The notes: a model not told the origin generated them from the letters alone. Counted from the first letter of the stretch, positions 1 to 9,716 are shown. The stretch is 64,000 nt of DNA from Marthasterias glacialis (GCA_911728455.2 OU452230.1:3522300-3586299), one strand, 5' to 3'. Program-made: numbers and translations.

Positions 1-296
1 TAACAGCCAACTGTTGCGTATTGACACAAAAAAATATTCCCGAATTTATCTTAAGGCCTATGTTGAACGTATACAAAATTCACAACAAACTTAATATTTT
101 TGGTTTTCACTCTACCAGACCGCGCAGCCCCAAAAAAATAATTATAATAATAAACAGATTAAGTAAAAAATAAAAATAAAATAAAACAAATAAAACAAAT
201 AAACAGAGATGATAAAAATTGAAAATAATGACAATATACGATACTATAAAGTATGGATACGGATTAACCGTACAAAACAACAGTTGATTACTTTTG
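1..296. other. AT-rich non-coding sequence
   Basis: No gene or repeat boundary is recognised here. The stretch from about 133 to 207 is low-complexity A/T with repeated ATAAA-like units. It leads directly into the satellite array. Confidence 0.5.
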
Positions 297-406
297 TGAG
301 ATGAGATTTATTAAACTATTCTCATGATCCCCAATGCAATGATTACATCTATTAAAATGAGATTGTTTAATTTTTTTAAAAACATTTTAAAGCGACTCAA
401 ACAAAC

Positions 407-1021
407 CGTCACCGACAGCACGAAGTAGCACGCACGTACATACCAGTAAAAAGTAGCAATCGGAGAAAACGGCGTCTAAAGCTGAACGCTTTTTAAAACG
501 CCACTATCCTTTAGAATTTCAGAGTGTTTTCAACTGGTTTTCTCATTGTGGACTCTGGATGCTTTGAACTTGATAAATATACTGCTTTTGTCCACTTTGC
601 ATTCTAAATTAACAAGCAATAAAGTAAAAAAGGTGCGTGCTACTTCGTGAAACCGGAAAAGAAGCAAAATAGACTATTTCCGATTTCACGAAGTAGCACT
701 CTCCAATGTATTAGTAATGCAAACTTGTGCGCGCACGCGTGCTACTTCGTGAAATCATTTTGTTCACATTTTGAGTATGGTGCGCGCCGTGCATTTCAAT
801 GGTAAATGTTATTTGCGTGCTACTTCGTGAAAACAAAGATTGTCAATTTCGGGCAAATTTTGCCATACATAATTATTATAATTAAAAAAGTAAAGCAAGT
901 GAAGTTTTGAAACTTCATGAAATGGTAGGGCATGACGAATGTTGTATAAAAACGTACAAAACTGAAAACTGAAAAAAATATGGTTTTGTACACACGGTGC
1001 TACTTCGTGGTGTCGGTGACG
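407..1021. mobile_element. Non-autonomous DNA transposon with AAAC target duplication
   Basis: The element begins CGTCACCGACA (407-417) and ends with its inverse TGTCGGTGACG (1011-1021). The flanking AAAC at 403-406 is repeated at 1022-1025, and the interrupted satellite unit reads continuously once the element is removed. Inside, a CACGAAGTAGCA motif occurs about six times on either strand (near 419, 640, 685, 740, 818, 999), arranged like subterminal transposase-binding sites. There is no transposase ORF. The superfamily is not assigned. Confidence 0.75.
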
Positions 1022-1843
1022 AAACATTAAAAATACAACTACTTAAATTTAACAACTCGATGAATCACTCTAAAGAAACGCGAAGTGTCGAAAGTAATAG
1101 TAGTAAAATAATACTATAGTACTTCGCAGGTATTTTTAACCACAGTGTATTAAATTATTCCCGATGCAATGATTACATCTATTTCAATGAGATTAACTGA
1201 TTCAGCTTTAAAAATATTTAAAGCAACTAAAACTAAAATTAAAAGTACAACTACTTAAATTTAACAACTCGATAAATCACTCAAATGAAACGAAGTGTGG
1301 AAAGTAACAATAGTAAAATAACAATAGTAATTCGCAGGTCTCATGTTAAATTATTCCCCAATGCAATGATTACATTCTATTTAAATGAGATTTATTGCTT
1401 CAATCTTAAAAACCTTTACAGCCACCAAAACAAACATTAAAAGTACAACTACTTAAATTTAACAACTCGATAAATCACCCAAACCAAACAAAGTGTCGAA
1501 AGAAATAATAGTATAAAATAATAATAGTACTTCGCAGGTCTTTCTATCCCCAGTGTATTAAATTATTCCCGATGCAATGATTACATCTATTTCAATGAAA
1601 TGAACTGATTCAATTCTGAAAACATTTAAAGCGACTAAAACAAAAATTAAAAGTACAACTGCTTAAATTTAACAACTCGATAAATCACTCAAATGAAACG
1701 AAGTGTCGAAAGTGACAAAAAGTAAAATGATAATAGTAATTCGCAGTTCTTATATTAATTTAGCCCCAATGCAATGGTTACATCTATTTAGATGAGATTG
1801 TTTCAATTTTAAAAACATTTAAAGCGACTCAAACAAACATTAA

Positions 1844-2299
1844 ACCCTCGGAGCATCCACATTAATCAACAACTTAGCTGGATCCAGGAGGTTAAAAAAT
1901 CGTCCACCCTGTCTTTAAGGTCAATAACCCACCCTGCAAGCCCAAAACCATTATAAATCACTGTGGGGGTGAATTGGAGTGCCAGTCAAGACTTAGACTT
2001 GCGTTATTTACAACCAGTGTGCGGCGCAAGTTGTTTTCACAAAGCGCATACCGCCCTGTCCCAAGGGAATACTTGGCACAAGGTCAATCAATTACTACAC
2101 TGAGACAGGTGGCTGCTGTCTTTCAACACTCCTTACTCCGCAGTGGTTAGGGTCTGGCCAATGGGAGTCTACAGGCTTGTGGGGTATACCAGGGGTGAGG
2201 TTCACGTGGAATCTTGGCCTTATTGGCCCATTAAAAAAAAATTATGACCATATTTGGTAACCATTGGATTATTTTTTAACCTCCCGGCTGACACCAGGG
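1844..2299. mobile_element. MITE inserted at TTAA in the satellite
   Basis: The 456-bp insert is bounded by TTAA at 1840-1843 and 2300-2303. It has short inverted ends (ACCCTCGG on the left, CCAGGG on the right) and a second inner inverted pair, GGAGGTTAAAAAAT near 1888 and ATTTTTTAACCTCC near 2270. The satellite resumes directly after it. TTAA duplication with CCCT ends is known from piggyBac-type elements, but no transposase is present and the assignment is tentative. Confidence 0.55.
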
Positions 2300-2590
2300 T
2301 TAAAAATACAATTACTTAAATTTAACAACTCGATAAATCACTCAAATGAAATAGTAGTTAAAAGTAGTAATAGTAAAATAACAGTAGTAATTCTCAGGTC
2401 TTATGTGAAATTATTCCCCAATGCAATGATTACATTCTATTTAAATGAGATTAATTGTTTCAATTTTAAAAACCTTTACAGACACCAAAACAAACATTAA
2501 AAGTACAACTACTTAAATTTATCAACTCGATAAATTAAATATAACGTAGTGTCGAAAGTAATAATAATAGTAATTCGCAGTTCTTATACT

Positions 2591-3476
2591 ATCATACTCG
2601 CAGTGCGTCTCAAATTGCTCATTATTTTTGTTTACAAGTATAATGCAGATACAAATAAAAGACCCATCAATTTACATTGTGTTATACATTGAGCACCGTG
2701 TAACGGTTTACAAGATGCTACAGGGCTAACAAACATGTGAACCTCCTTTTAAATGAAAACATAAAATTAATGTGCAGTGACATTTAAGTTACAGTTTTCT
2801 TTTTCTATTTTATGGGGGTAGTCGAGGGTCCCCCCTGAGCTACGCCCGTCACAAAGAGAAAACCGCTAAACAGGAAGTGTTTGTTACCAAACAGAAAAGC
2901 GGCAATCGCGGGAAAGGGGTCCTAGAATCGTGAGCAAAACGGGACAATTTTACTGGGTCTACCCGAGCTTACCCAAAACCACCCAAAATTGAGCGTCAAC
3001 AACCCCAAGATGAAATATTGGACCCTGTTTCAACAATCCCTGAAACTTGAAAGTATTGACCCTCAAACCTGTCATTTACAGAAATTGTTGAGGGCCTACA
3101 AATTATTCATACAGCTAGGTGCATTGATTCAGTCACTATTTACCAGGGGCACCTTCAAGGGTGATGCTATTACGTCACGGCAATCAATGGCCAATTCACA
3201 ATACAGAGCGCCACCAAGAGTTTGATCTTGGAAACGTTTTTTTTGTTCAGGGTAAGATTGTTTTAAGGAAATTTTCAGCGCCCGTGGACAATGTGAGATT
3301 CTGGGCTGGGCTAATAAGGCTAATAAACTCGTCTCCGCCCCCACGCCCACAGAAAATATAAACAGAGTAAACTATATGTTCAAGAAATGAACTTCGTCTC
3401 CCAAATTTAATAGACATTGTGGATCAACCATGTGACATAGCAACACTGCTGGGATTTGGTCAGAGGAATTCAAAAC
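2591..3476. other. 3' flank of the FMO gene, mostly unremarkable
   Basis: A short fragment at about 2690-2735 resembles part of the tRNA-Leu/Ser-type SINE seen elsewhere (compare about 39377-39410). The part next to 3477 should hold the FMO 3' UTR, but I see no convincing minus-strand AATAAA close to the stop. The short ORFs here show no family features. Confidence 0.4.
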
Positions 3477-4451
3477 CTATAGAGATTTATAGTTGCCGAC
3501 CATAAGCATGCCTACTACAGCCGCCAGCAAAGCTATCCCCAAAAAGACGACGAGCGTTAGGTAGCCATTTTTGGTTGGATCGGAAGGTACGATTCTTGTT
3601 TGCATAGGTTCAAGGACCCTGTCCCAAACAGTGGTGATTGCCTCCCTTGCGCCGTCCCACTTTCCAGGGCCGACCAGGCGGTAGTGAAACGGTAGGACCG
3701 GACCGAAAACACACCGGAGGGTCAGCTCTGGATCGGTGAAGAACAGCTTTAGGAAGTTCGGTTTGACTCCAATTTCAGACGCAATTTTGTCCATGTACTG
3801 TACCTGAATTACATGACGGTGATTATGTACGAACAGTGTCGCCATTTCTTCATCCGCCATTTGTACTTCTGCTGCCATTTCTGGTTGTGATGGCAGCTTT
3901 GCTAACCCTTTGAAAACCCTAGCCGCCCAACGAGCCTGAAGTTCGGCGCATGCAATCAGTGAGCCAATGGGTTTGACGGCTCCGTTGACTGACAGCGTAC
4001 TGTGCTTCAGACCCAAAGGGAAGACGAGCTTGTACAAGGGGACGTCTTGACCCAGAACCTGCAGCGCAGGGCAGTTGGTCTCGAAGGGGAATTTGAAGCG
4101 ATAACCGGTAGCAAAGATGACGAAATCAATGTCGTCCTCGTACGAACCATCTTCAAACTCTACTCCTGACTTATTGAATCTCGCCACGTTCTCTTTGGCG
4201 ATGACACTGCCGTTCAGGATACAACCCGGTATGTCTTCATTGAGTAGTAACTCATTATTTAGGAGTCCAAATAAAGGTGTCAGTGGCTTTGAAACCATGC
4301 CATATCGTTCCTCTAACGATTTTTCAAGGGATCTGACCACGCTACTCACGGGACGCAAGAAACGTCTTCGGTTCACCACTAAGTCGATTGGATACCCATG
4401 GGGTCCTCGACGGGATGCTAACCAAATTCCGTGTCTCACGCTCAAGAAAAC
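3477..4451 (-). CDS. FMO coding exon 2 (residues 214-537)
   Basis: It begins after a pyrimidine-rich acceptor (CCTCTTCTTCAG) and reads VFLSVRHGIW, the segment that follows the NADPH domain in FMOs, so the join to exon 1 is seamless in phase 0. It contains FATGY and the C-terminal anchor helix, and ends with TAG at 3479-3477. A single 975-nt 3' coding exon is compact compared with vertebrate FMO genes, which split this region. Confidence 0.92.
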   Translation of the reverse strand, partial: VFLSVRHGIWLASRRGPHGYPIDLVVNRRRFLRPVSSVVRSLEKSLEERYGMVSKPLTPLFGLLNNELLLNEDIPGCILNGSVIAKENVARFNKSGVEFEDGSYEDDIDFVIFATGYRFKFPFETNCPALQVLGQDVPLYKLVFPLGLKHSTLSVNGAVKPIGSLIACAELQARWAARVFKGLAKLPSQPEMAAEVQMADEEMATLFVHNHRHVIQVQYMDKIASEIGVKPNFLKLFFTDPELTLRCVFGPVLPFHYRLVGPGKWDGAREAITTVWDRVLEPMQTRIVPSDPTKNGYLTLVVFLGIALLAAVVGMLMVGNYKSL

Positions 4452-7400
4452 CTGAAGAAGAGGTATACGGTTTTGAGTTATATTCATTGGCGTAACTAAA
4501 CTAAGGGGGGCATGTGCCCCCAACTAATGTCCGTGCCCTCCCCCCCCCCGGGTGCCCCCACTTAAAATCTGGAATTTTGAGATTAACAGAATAAAATGTT
4601 ACATTTTATGACCTTCAAAGTTTTTAAAACCATTTTTTTTAAATATATAATATTAACACGCATAATGCATTTTGTTTTACCTCAACACGTCAGAAAAGCG
4701 CTGAAAAGGGGTTTGTTTAGGAAAAATACAATTTGAAACTACAATTTTTAATTGGCCAAAAGTGCCCCCCCCCCTAAAATTTTACCCTAGTTACGGCGCT
4801 AGTTTTGGTTATTAGAAACAAAAGAAAAAAAAGAAAAGAGCAAGTGAACGAAAAAGGCAGAATGTTCATTATGTCAAAGTAATCGGAGCTCTAGCGGTTT
4901 GCAGCGGTTGTTTTGCCTATGAGGATCCCACAGAATGTGTCATTCCAATAGTGTTCAAAGTGGTCGTTGTTAACAACAATAGTTTACTTACGATTTATGA
5001 GAAAATATTTGTTAGGACCCCGTATACTATCATATTTTTCTTACTTAAATATAGACACTGTCCTGGCATTTAGTATGTGGTAAGGAAGACTTCCAGTCAT
5101 CAATGATTCCCTGAGAGAAGTTATATTTGTACTCAATGTTCTTGTTGAGAGTTTGCATGTACAGCTTAAAGCCTCAGCTCAACAAGCTGACTGTAAATGC
5201 TTCCATTCTTTGCACAAATCAAGATATATGTAAAAGAATCAACCTGTGAAAATTTCAGCTCATTCCGTTGTTTCATTTGCAAAAACAAAAACCCGGTAAA
5301 ATGCATTCTGCAAACTAATTTTGGATCTTATTTCATTTGTTATTTAAAAACGATAACACTCAGGGAAGAAATAATTCACGGAAAGTTTTCTGCCACCATT
5401 ATCTTTATACCATGTAAGATATATATCTAAATCTGTGAATATGTATGTTTTTCTTCTCACGCGATGTTGAGCTTGGGCTTTTAAGGAATGACCCCTTGTG
5501 CTAGTGAGTTTGTATACACGTCCAAACCGGGGGACCTATAACAAAAGGGACAATAGACCGATCCGTTAAGCCCCGCCCCCTAACGTGTTGACCAATCACG
5601 ATAAAAGACTATTGGAAATTATAACACCTCTTCCTTTGATTCTATCTGTTGGTTGGCCGAACGTGCGTCAGGTCTTGTTGTGTATTTTTGCTATCACACT
5701 GCACACTGATCAAAAGAACTATTAAATGGTACTATCCAACGACAACCTCGAACCCGGTGAAACGATCAAATAATACGAAGGCAGTGTGGTGCCCACTCTT
5801 TCTTTTTGTCAAGATTCCCTGACAGATTTTATACAGTTGTTCGAAGACTGACATACGCACAGTTGTTTAACGAATATTACCACAGAATGGATGAAATTGA
5901 GGTGTTATAAAACAAATATTGACTGCTTTATCTCGTGGCGTAGTAAAATTAGTCACTCTCGGTGATCCCCGGAGCCGCCTATCTTCCCTCGGCTCCGCCT
6001 CGGGAAGATAGTCTGCTCCGGGGATCACCTCGAGTGACTAGTTTTACTACGCCACTTGAAGCAGTCAATATTTTGTATAATGTAAACATGTGTGTGCGCA
6101 CTTACAGCGCGCGCGTTCATGTCGTGCAGTAAGGCATTGAAGAGACGCTGCCTGTGTGTACAGTGGTGATGTAGCCAATGCTGTGATTGGTCAATGTGTT
6201 TAGTGGGTGTGGCTTAATGGATCGGTCTATAATGGTCCCCTGTTTGGTAAAGGTCCCCGGTTGGAAAGTCATGTACAAAACCAATGGGAGCTGTTGTCAA
6301 AGTACAAACAAAAGAGGGACAATAGTAAGTCCCCGATTGCAGGTGTTTACTACGGTGGCCCACAACTGTCACGGCAAAAGCAAAAGGGCCACGGCAAAAG
6401 CTTTAATTTAACCTGAGTCTGAAAATCGTCAAACCTTTGCTTCACGTACATCCTAAAGTATTAGATCTAGGTAGTAGTCAGAGGGACATTTTTCGAGACA
6501 GCAAGGAGCACCCAAGTGTGTAAACTACGGTGGCCCACAACTGTCACGACAAAAGCAAAAGCGCCACGGCAAAAGCAAAAGGGCCACGGCAAAAGCAAAA
6601 GGGCCACGGCGAAAGCAAAAGCGCCACGGCGAAAGCAAAAGGGCCATGGCGAAAGCAAAAGTGCCACGGCAAAAGCAAAAGCGCCACGGCAAAAGCAAAA
6701 GGGCCATGGCAAAAGCAAAAGCGCAATGTAGATATGGGTTAAAGGTCGAATTTGGTTACGGTGTAGTAAATATTCAACACGGACGGTGTGCAGTTGATCC
6801 TTGACCTGCATAATGTTTACACATTAGTTCAGGTCCTGACTCTGTTTTCCTGTCTGGGACGTCTCTGTGTGATTAGAGTAGGTTTTGCTTTGTTCACTGT
6901 ATTGTTTACAGGCATTTCTAAACAAGACTTTTTGGCTTCTGAATATGCCTCCATAATTGCCTCTGTCTTATTTGTGTCATTACAACCTTATTTTATTACT
7001 GTTGCTTTCTTTAAATTTGTTTGTCGTAATGACCTTCTGCAGTGATTGTTTGTTGTGCATTTTGCAATTTGGAAATAAATGTTGAGAAGAATTAAATTGA
7101 ATTGAATATAGGTCAAGCTTCGAAAAACTTTGAATGCGTCATTAACGTTCTTTAACGTTCGGGTTGGGGGAATGTAGGACAGTAGGAAGGACGAAGGAGC
7201 AGAGAGAAAGAGAGTTGGAAAAGGGGGTTGAAACGGAGGGAGATAGCAAAAGAAGAAAGGGGAAAGGAAATAGTACAGCAGTTTATTGCAATATACGGCC
7301 GGCGGGGGAAGAGAGCACGGGTACAAAACGAGACCAAAATATAAATGGAACAATTTAATTTTTTTTTTTTTTTTTTTTTTTTTTTGGGGGGGGTCAAGGG

Positions 7401-9716
7401 TGTGGAAAAACTAGGTGCCTTATGGATGCTGTTCTGCCTAATTAATCTTTGGCAATTGGCGTTTTGTGAGTGATGTGCGGGAAACTTGAAACTAATTCCG
7501 GTGCAACACAAAATGTTACAGGGCAGAAGTAAATGATATGCCTTTTGTCTTCGGTGTTGCCTTCGGTAGTTAACCATCCCACGACTGGTTTGATATTTTT
7601 CATTTGATTGTTTTGCATGTTATCATTAAAAGTGTTGCCCAATTTTGTTATGGTTTACATACTAGTAAAGTATAAATGTTTTGTGCTTTTTAATATTGTT
7701 TGTAAATCATGAGTTACTAAATACACTTGCCCATAAAATAGATTCTTTATCATTGTCCGTTGTTTATAAACCATAAATCAATTGTCACTGTTTGTAAACC
7801 GTTTTAATGAACATCTAAGAACCGTTTTGATTTTTAAACAATAGTAATATGGCGCTTTGGTGTCTAATATGGGACCCTGAACTTGTGTGAACATTATGCA
7901 GGTCAAGGATACTGCACACCGTCCGTGTTAAATATTTACTACATAGTCATATCACATGGTTCACCCTAACCAAATTCGACCTTTAACCCATATCTACATC
8001 GCGCTTTTGCTTTTGCCGTGGCGCTTTTGCTTTTGCCGTGGCCCTTTGCTTTTGCCGTGGCGCTTTTGCTTTCGCCGTGGCGCTTTTGCTTTCGCCGTGG
8101 CGCTTTTGCTTTCGCCGTGGCCCTTTTGCTTTTGCCGTGGCGCTTTTGCTTTTGCCGTGGCCCTTTTGCTTTTGCCGTGGCACTTTTGCTTTCGCCGTGG
8201 CCCTTTTGCTTTTGCCGTCGCCCTTTTGCTTTTGCCGTGGCGCTTTTGCTTTTGCCGTGACAGTTGTGGGCCACCGTAGTTTACACACCTGGGTGCTCCT
8301 TGCTTTCTCGAAAAATGTCCTTCTGACTACTACCTAGATCTAATACTTTAGGATGTACGTGAAGCAAAGGTTTGACGATTTTCAGACTCAAGTTAAATCA
8401 AAGTTTAACAAGATGGGGTACAACTGCCCTTGCACTTAAAGCCCCAGCTCAACATTGCCCTTGAATTATTTCTGCCTTAAGTGTTATCGTTTTGAGGTTG
8501 CAAATAAATGATCTTATCTTATCTTATAAGAAAAAACACACACAATTTAATGTTCACAGATTTACATAATAGAGAGGTTGCACGTGACGTCACCCGAGAC
8601 CTTTTTCTAATGCTGCGTGCACAAACAGGCGCTGGAAATCATTCAGCAGACGACGCGCCACAATTGAGTTTGTACATGGCAGTACCCAACATGGCTGCAA
8701 AACGAACTTTCCCCGGGGTCACGCAACCTCTCTATACCTTACACGGTATATTGATAATGATGGTAGAAACTGTCCTTGAATTATTTCTGCCTTAAGTGTT
8801 ATCGTTATTAAATATAAATAAATGAAATAAGATCCAAAATGAGTTTTCGTCTCAGTAAGACGAAAACTCTGCCTGTAGGAATGCGTACAAAAATGCTGAA
8901 TGCATTTTTACCGTATTCTCGCAAACAACACAACGAAATTAATGAGCTGACATTTTCACAGGTTGGTTTTTACTACAGATATCTTGATTTGTGCAAAGAA
9001 TGAAAGCATTTATAGCCAGTTTACCAATGTTGAGCTGGGGCTTTAAAGTATAATCTTCGTAAGACGTTCTGACTTACCTGTGAGGCCACGCGGCTTACAT
9101 CTGCTGCAGCATCACCAGCAGAATTCCTAGCGCCCACTACAACGCCTCGTTTGTCTTCAAACTCCTTTGGGGTTCGATAGTCATTAGTGTGTAAAATCTT
9201 TCCCTGGAACTCGTCAAGACCAGGGATGTCTGGACGGTAAGGGTTGTTGAACTGCCCAGTGCATATCATGACAGCGTCGAACTCCTGGCTTGTCTCCTCC
9301 TCATTCTTGTGCTTGGTGGTGACGACCCACCGCCCGCTGGTGTCGTAGTCGTGGGACTGCTCAAGGCGTGTTACACTGGTCGACAAACGAATGCACTTCC
9401 TCAGACCAAACTCATCAGCGTACATGTTGAGGTACCTGTTCATGTAGGAGTGATGCAGAAAATTTGGCCATTCTTTTGGGAAGGGAAAATCGCTAAATGC
9501 AGAAGCTTCCTTGGAAGTATTGGTAACAGTCGTCTTGTAGACAGAGGCTGCCTGATATTCATCTGCAGTATCACGATACGTCCACAGTCCTCCGACAGAA
9601 TCGAATCTCTCAAAGCAAGTTGGTTGAAGACCTTCATCTAGGGAACACTTGACCGCAGTTAGACCGGTAACCCCTGCGCCGATAACGGCAACTCTCTTCG
9701 TGATACCGTCTGCCAT
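3477..9716 (-). CDS. Flavin-containing monooxygenase (FMO), two coding exons
   Basis: The CDS joins 9078-9716 with 3477-4451, 537 residues, which matches the usual FMO length of about 530-560. FMOs use FAD, NADPH and O2 to oxygenate soft nucleophiles (N- and S-oxidation of amines and thioethers) on the ER membrane. Residues 13-18 form the FAD motif GAGVTG; residues 170-180 match the FMO signature FxGxxxHxxxY (FQGKILHTNDY); residues 195-202 form the NADPH site, reading GARNSAGD where GxGNS is expected; residues 326-330 are FATGY. A hydrophobic helix at about 509-532 is the usual C-terminal anchor. The ATG at 9716 directly follows a TTTCAG acceptor, so a 5' non-coding exon is likely. The paralogue number cannot be assigned. 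Confidence 0.93.
4488..4802. mobile_element. MITE with GGCGTAACTA ends, next to the FMO acceptor
   Basis: The left end TTGGCGTAACTAAACTA is inverted at the right end (CCTAGTTACGGCGCTA). Homopolymer C runs lie inside near both ends. The left edge sits about 35 bp upstream of the exon 2 splice acceptor, so the branch point probably lies inside or beside the element. It has no coding capacity. Confidence 0.6.
5166..5483. mobile_element. TTAA-flanked MITE, GCCCCAGCTCAACA family (copy 1)
   Basis: The ends read TTAAAGCCTCAGCTCAACA and TGTTGAGCTTGGGCTTTTAA. The interior is clearly related, in reverse orientation, to copies at 8436-9046 and 31631-31988; shared blocks include the TGCTTCCATTCTTTGCACAA region. 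TTAA duplication with TTAAAG ends is typical of T2/Kolobok-type MITEs. The assignment is by termini only. Confidence 0.7.
5518..6266. mobile_element. MITE with CCGGGGACC / GACCGATCC ends, holding a nested element
   Basis: About 60 bp at the left (through AATAGACCGATCCGTTAAGC near 5552-5571) is inverted at 6210-6266. A simpler relative, lacking the nested insert and the outermost part, is at 14278-14508. The shared ATTGGTCAA / TTGACCAAT blocks sit inside each end. The two-part hairpin element at 5620-6078 lies within this copy. Confidence 0.6.
5620..6078. mobile_element. Two-part hairpin element, copy 1
   Basis: Part one (5620-5909) is bounded by TATAACACCTC and its inverse GAGGTGTTATA. Part two (about 5910-6078) abuts it and is a near-perfect hairpin with arms of about 75 bp, roughly ACAAATATTGACTGC...TATCTTCCC and its inverse, around a 13-nt loop TCGGCTCCGCCTC. 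The same order of parts is seen at 23830-24270 and, reversed, at 60192-60671. No ORF of note. Confidence 0.7.
6547..6725. repeat. 20-bp minisatellite, left arm
   Basis: About nine units of AAAAGCAAAAGGGCCACGGC or variants (GCGCC, GTGCC, GGCGA). Because 20 is not a multiple of 3, all three frames on both strands stay open and give repetitive spurious ORFs. Confidence 0.9.
8003..8262. repeat. 20-bp minisatellite, right arm (inverted)
   Basis: About thirteen units of the inverse unit GCCGTGGCCCTTTTGCTTTT. It has more units than the left arm, so the arrays have changed length independently since the inverted pair formed. One unit lost a base near 8043. Confidence 0.9.
8436..9046. mobile_element. 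TTAA-flanked MITE, GCCCCAGCTCAACA family (copy 2), enlarged
   Basis: The ends are TTAAAGCCCCAGCTCAACAT and its inverse. The copy contains a duplicated CTTGAATTATTTCTGCCTTA segment (8461 and 8773) and a separate nested MITE at 8571-8733. Its right edge is 31 bp inside the FMO intron from the exon 1 donor. Confidence 0.75.
8571..8733. mobile_element. Nested MITE with AGAGAGGTTGC ends
   Basis: It begins AGAGAGGTTGCACGTGAC and ends GTCACGCAACCTCTCT, an imperfect inverted repeat of about 16 bp. It sits inside the copy at 8436-9046; the homologous position in the 31631-31988 copy is uninterrupted. It carries a GTGACGTCAC palindrome near its left end. Confidence 0.7.
9078..9716 (-). CDS. FMO coding exon 1 (residues 1-213)
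   Basis: The exon runs from ATG at 9716-9714 to CAG followed by the donor GTAAGTC, with GT at 9077-9076. It is 639 nt and ends in phase 0. It encodes the FAD-binding half and the NADPH motif. Translation could in principle begin upstream in the same frame, but family alignment (start a few residues before KRVAVIGAG) and the splice acceptor abutting the ATG favour this start. Confidence 0.9.

Larger units (their letters stand above)
297..2590. repeat. Tandem satellite, period about 200-212 bp, interrupted twice
   Basis: The landmark TACAACTACTTAAATTTAAC, or a close variant, recurs at about 1034, 1246, 1444, 1654, 2307 and 2504. Each unit also carries a CCCGATGCAATGATTACATC-like block and an AATTCGCAGGT-like block. 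Successive spacings are 212, 198 and 210 bp, then an interruption, then 197 bp. A partial unit (about 297-406) precedes the first insertion. The units are diverged by small indels, which points to an old array. It is interrupted by separate transposon insertions at 407-1021 and 1844-2299. No coding capacity is seen. Confidence 0.85.
6402..8403. mobile_element. Foldback element with minisatellite arms
   Basis: The left arm (6402-6815) is repeated in inverse at the right (about 7903-8403), including a block with TAAAGTATTAGATCTAGGTA near 6455 and its inverse near 8335, and the innermost GGACGGTGTGCAGTTGATCC-like block. Between unique outer and inner segments each arm carries a 20-bp minisatellite. 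The loop of about 1.1 kb holds a poly-T run (7361-7386) and an ATTGAATTGAAT tail-like stretch near 7100. No transposase is seen. Extra minisatellite units at 6368-6400 lie just outside the left arm. Confidence 0.75.

Noticed and set aside
6467-6811. ORFs rich in LLLPWPFCFCRG or KSKRATAKAK repeats (also 7956-8337)
   Set aside because: The 20-bp minisatellite keeps every frame open on both strands; these are artefacts.
6788-7045. 85-residue hydrophobic ORF in the foldback loop
   Set aside because: No family motif, no transposase signature, and it begins inside the inverted arm. A LINE 3' tail was considered from the ATTGAATTGAAT stretch but is not supported.
6516-8337. CRISPR-like array because of regularly spaced repeats
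   Set aside because: The 20-bp repeats are contiguous without spacers and this is an animal genome.
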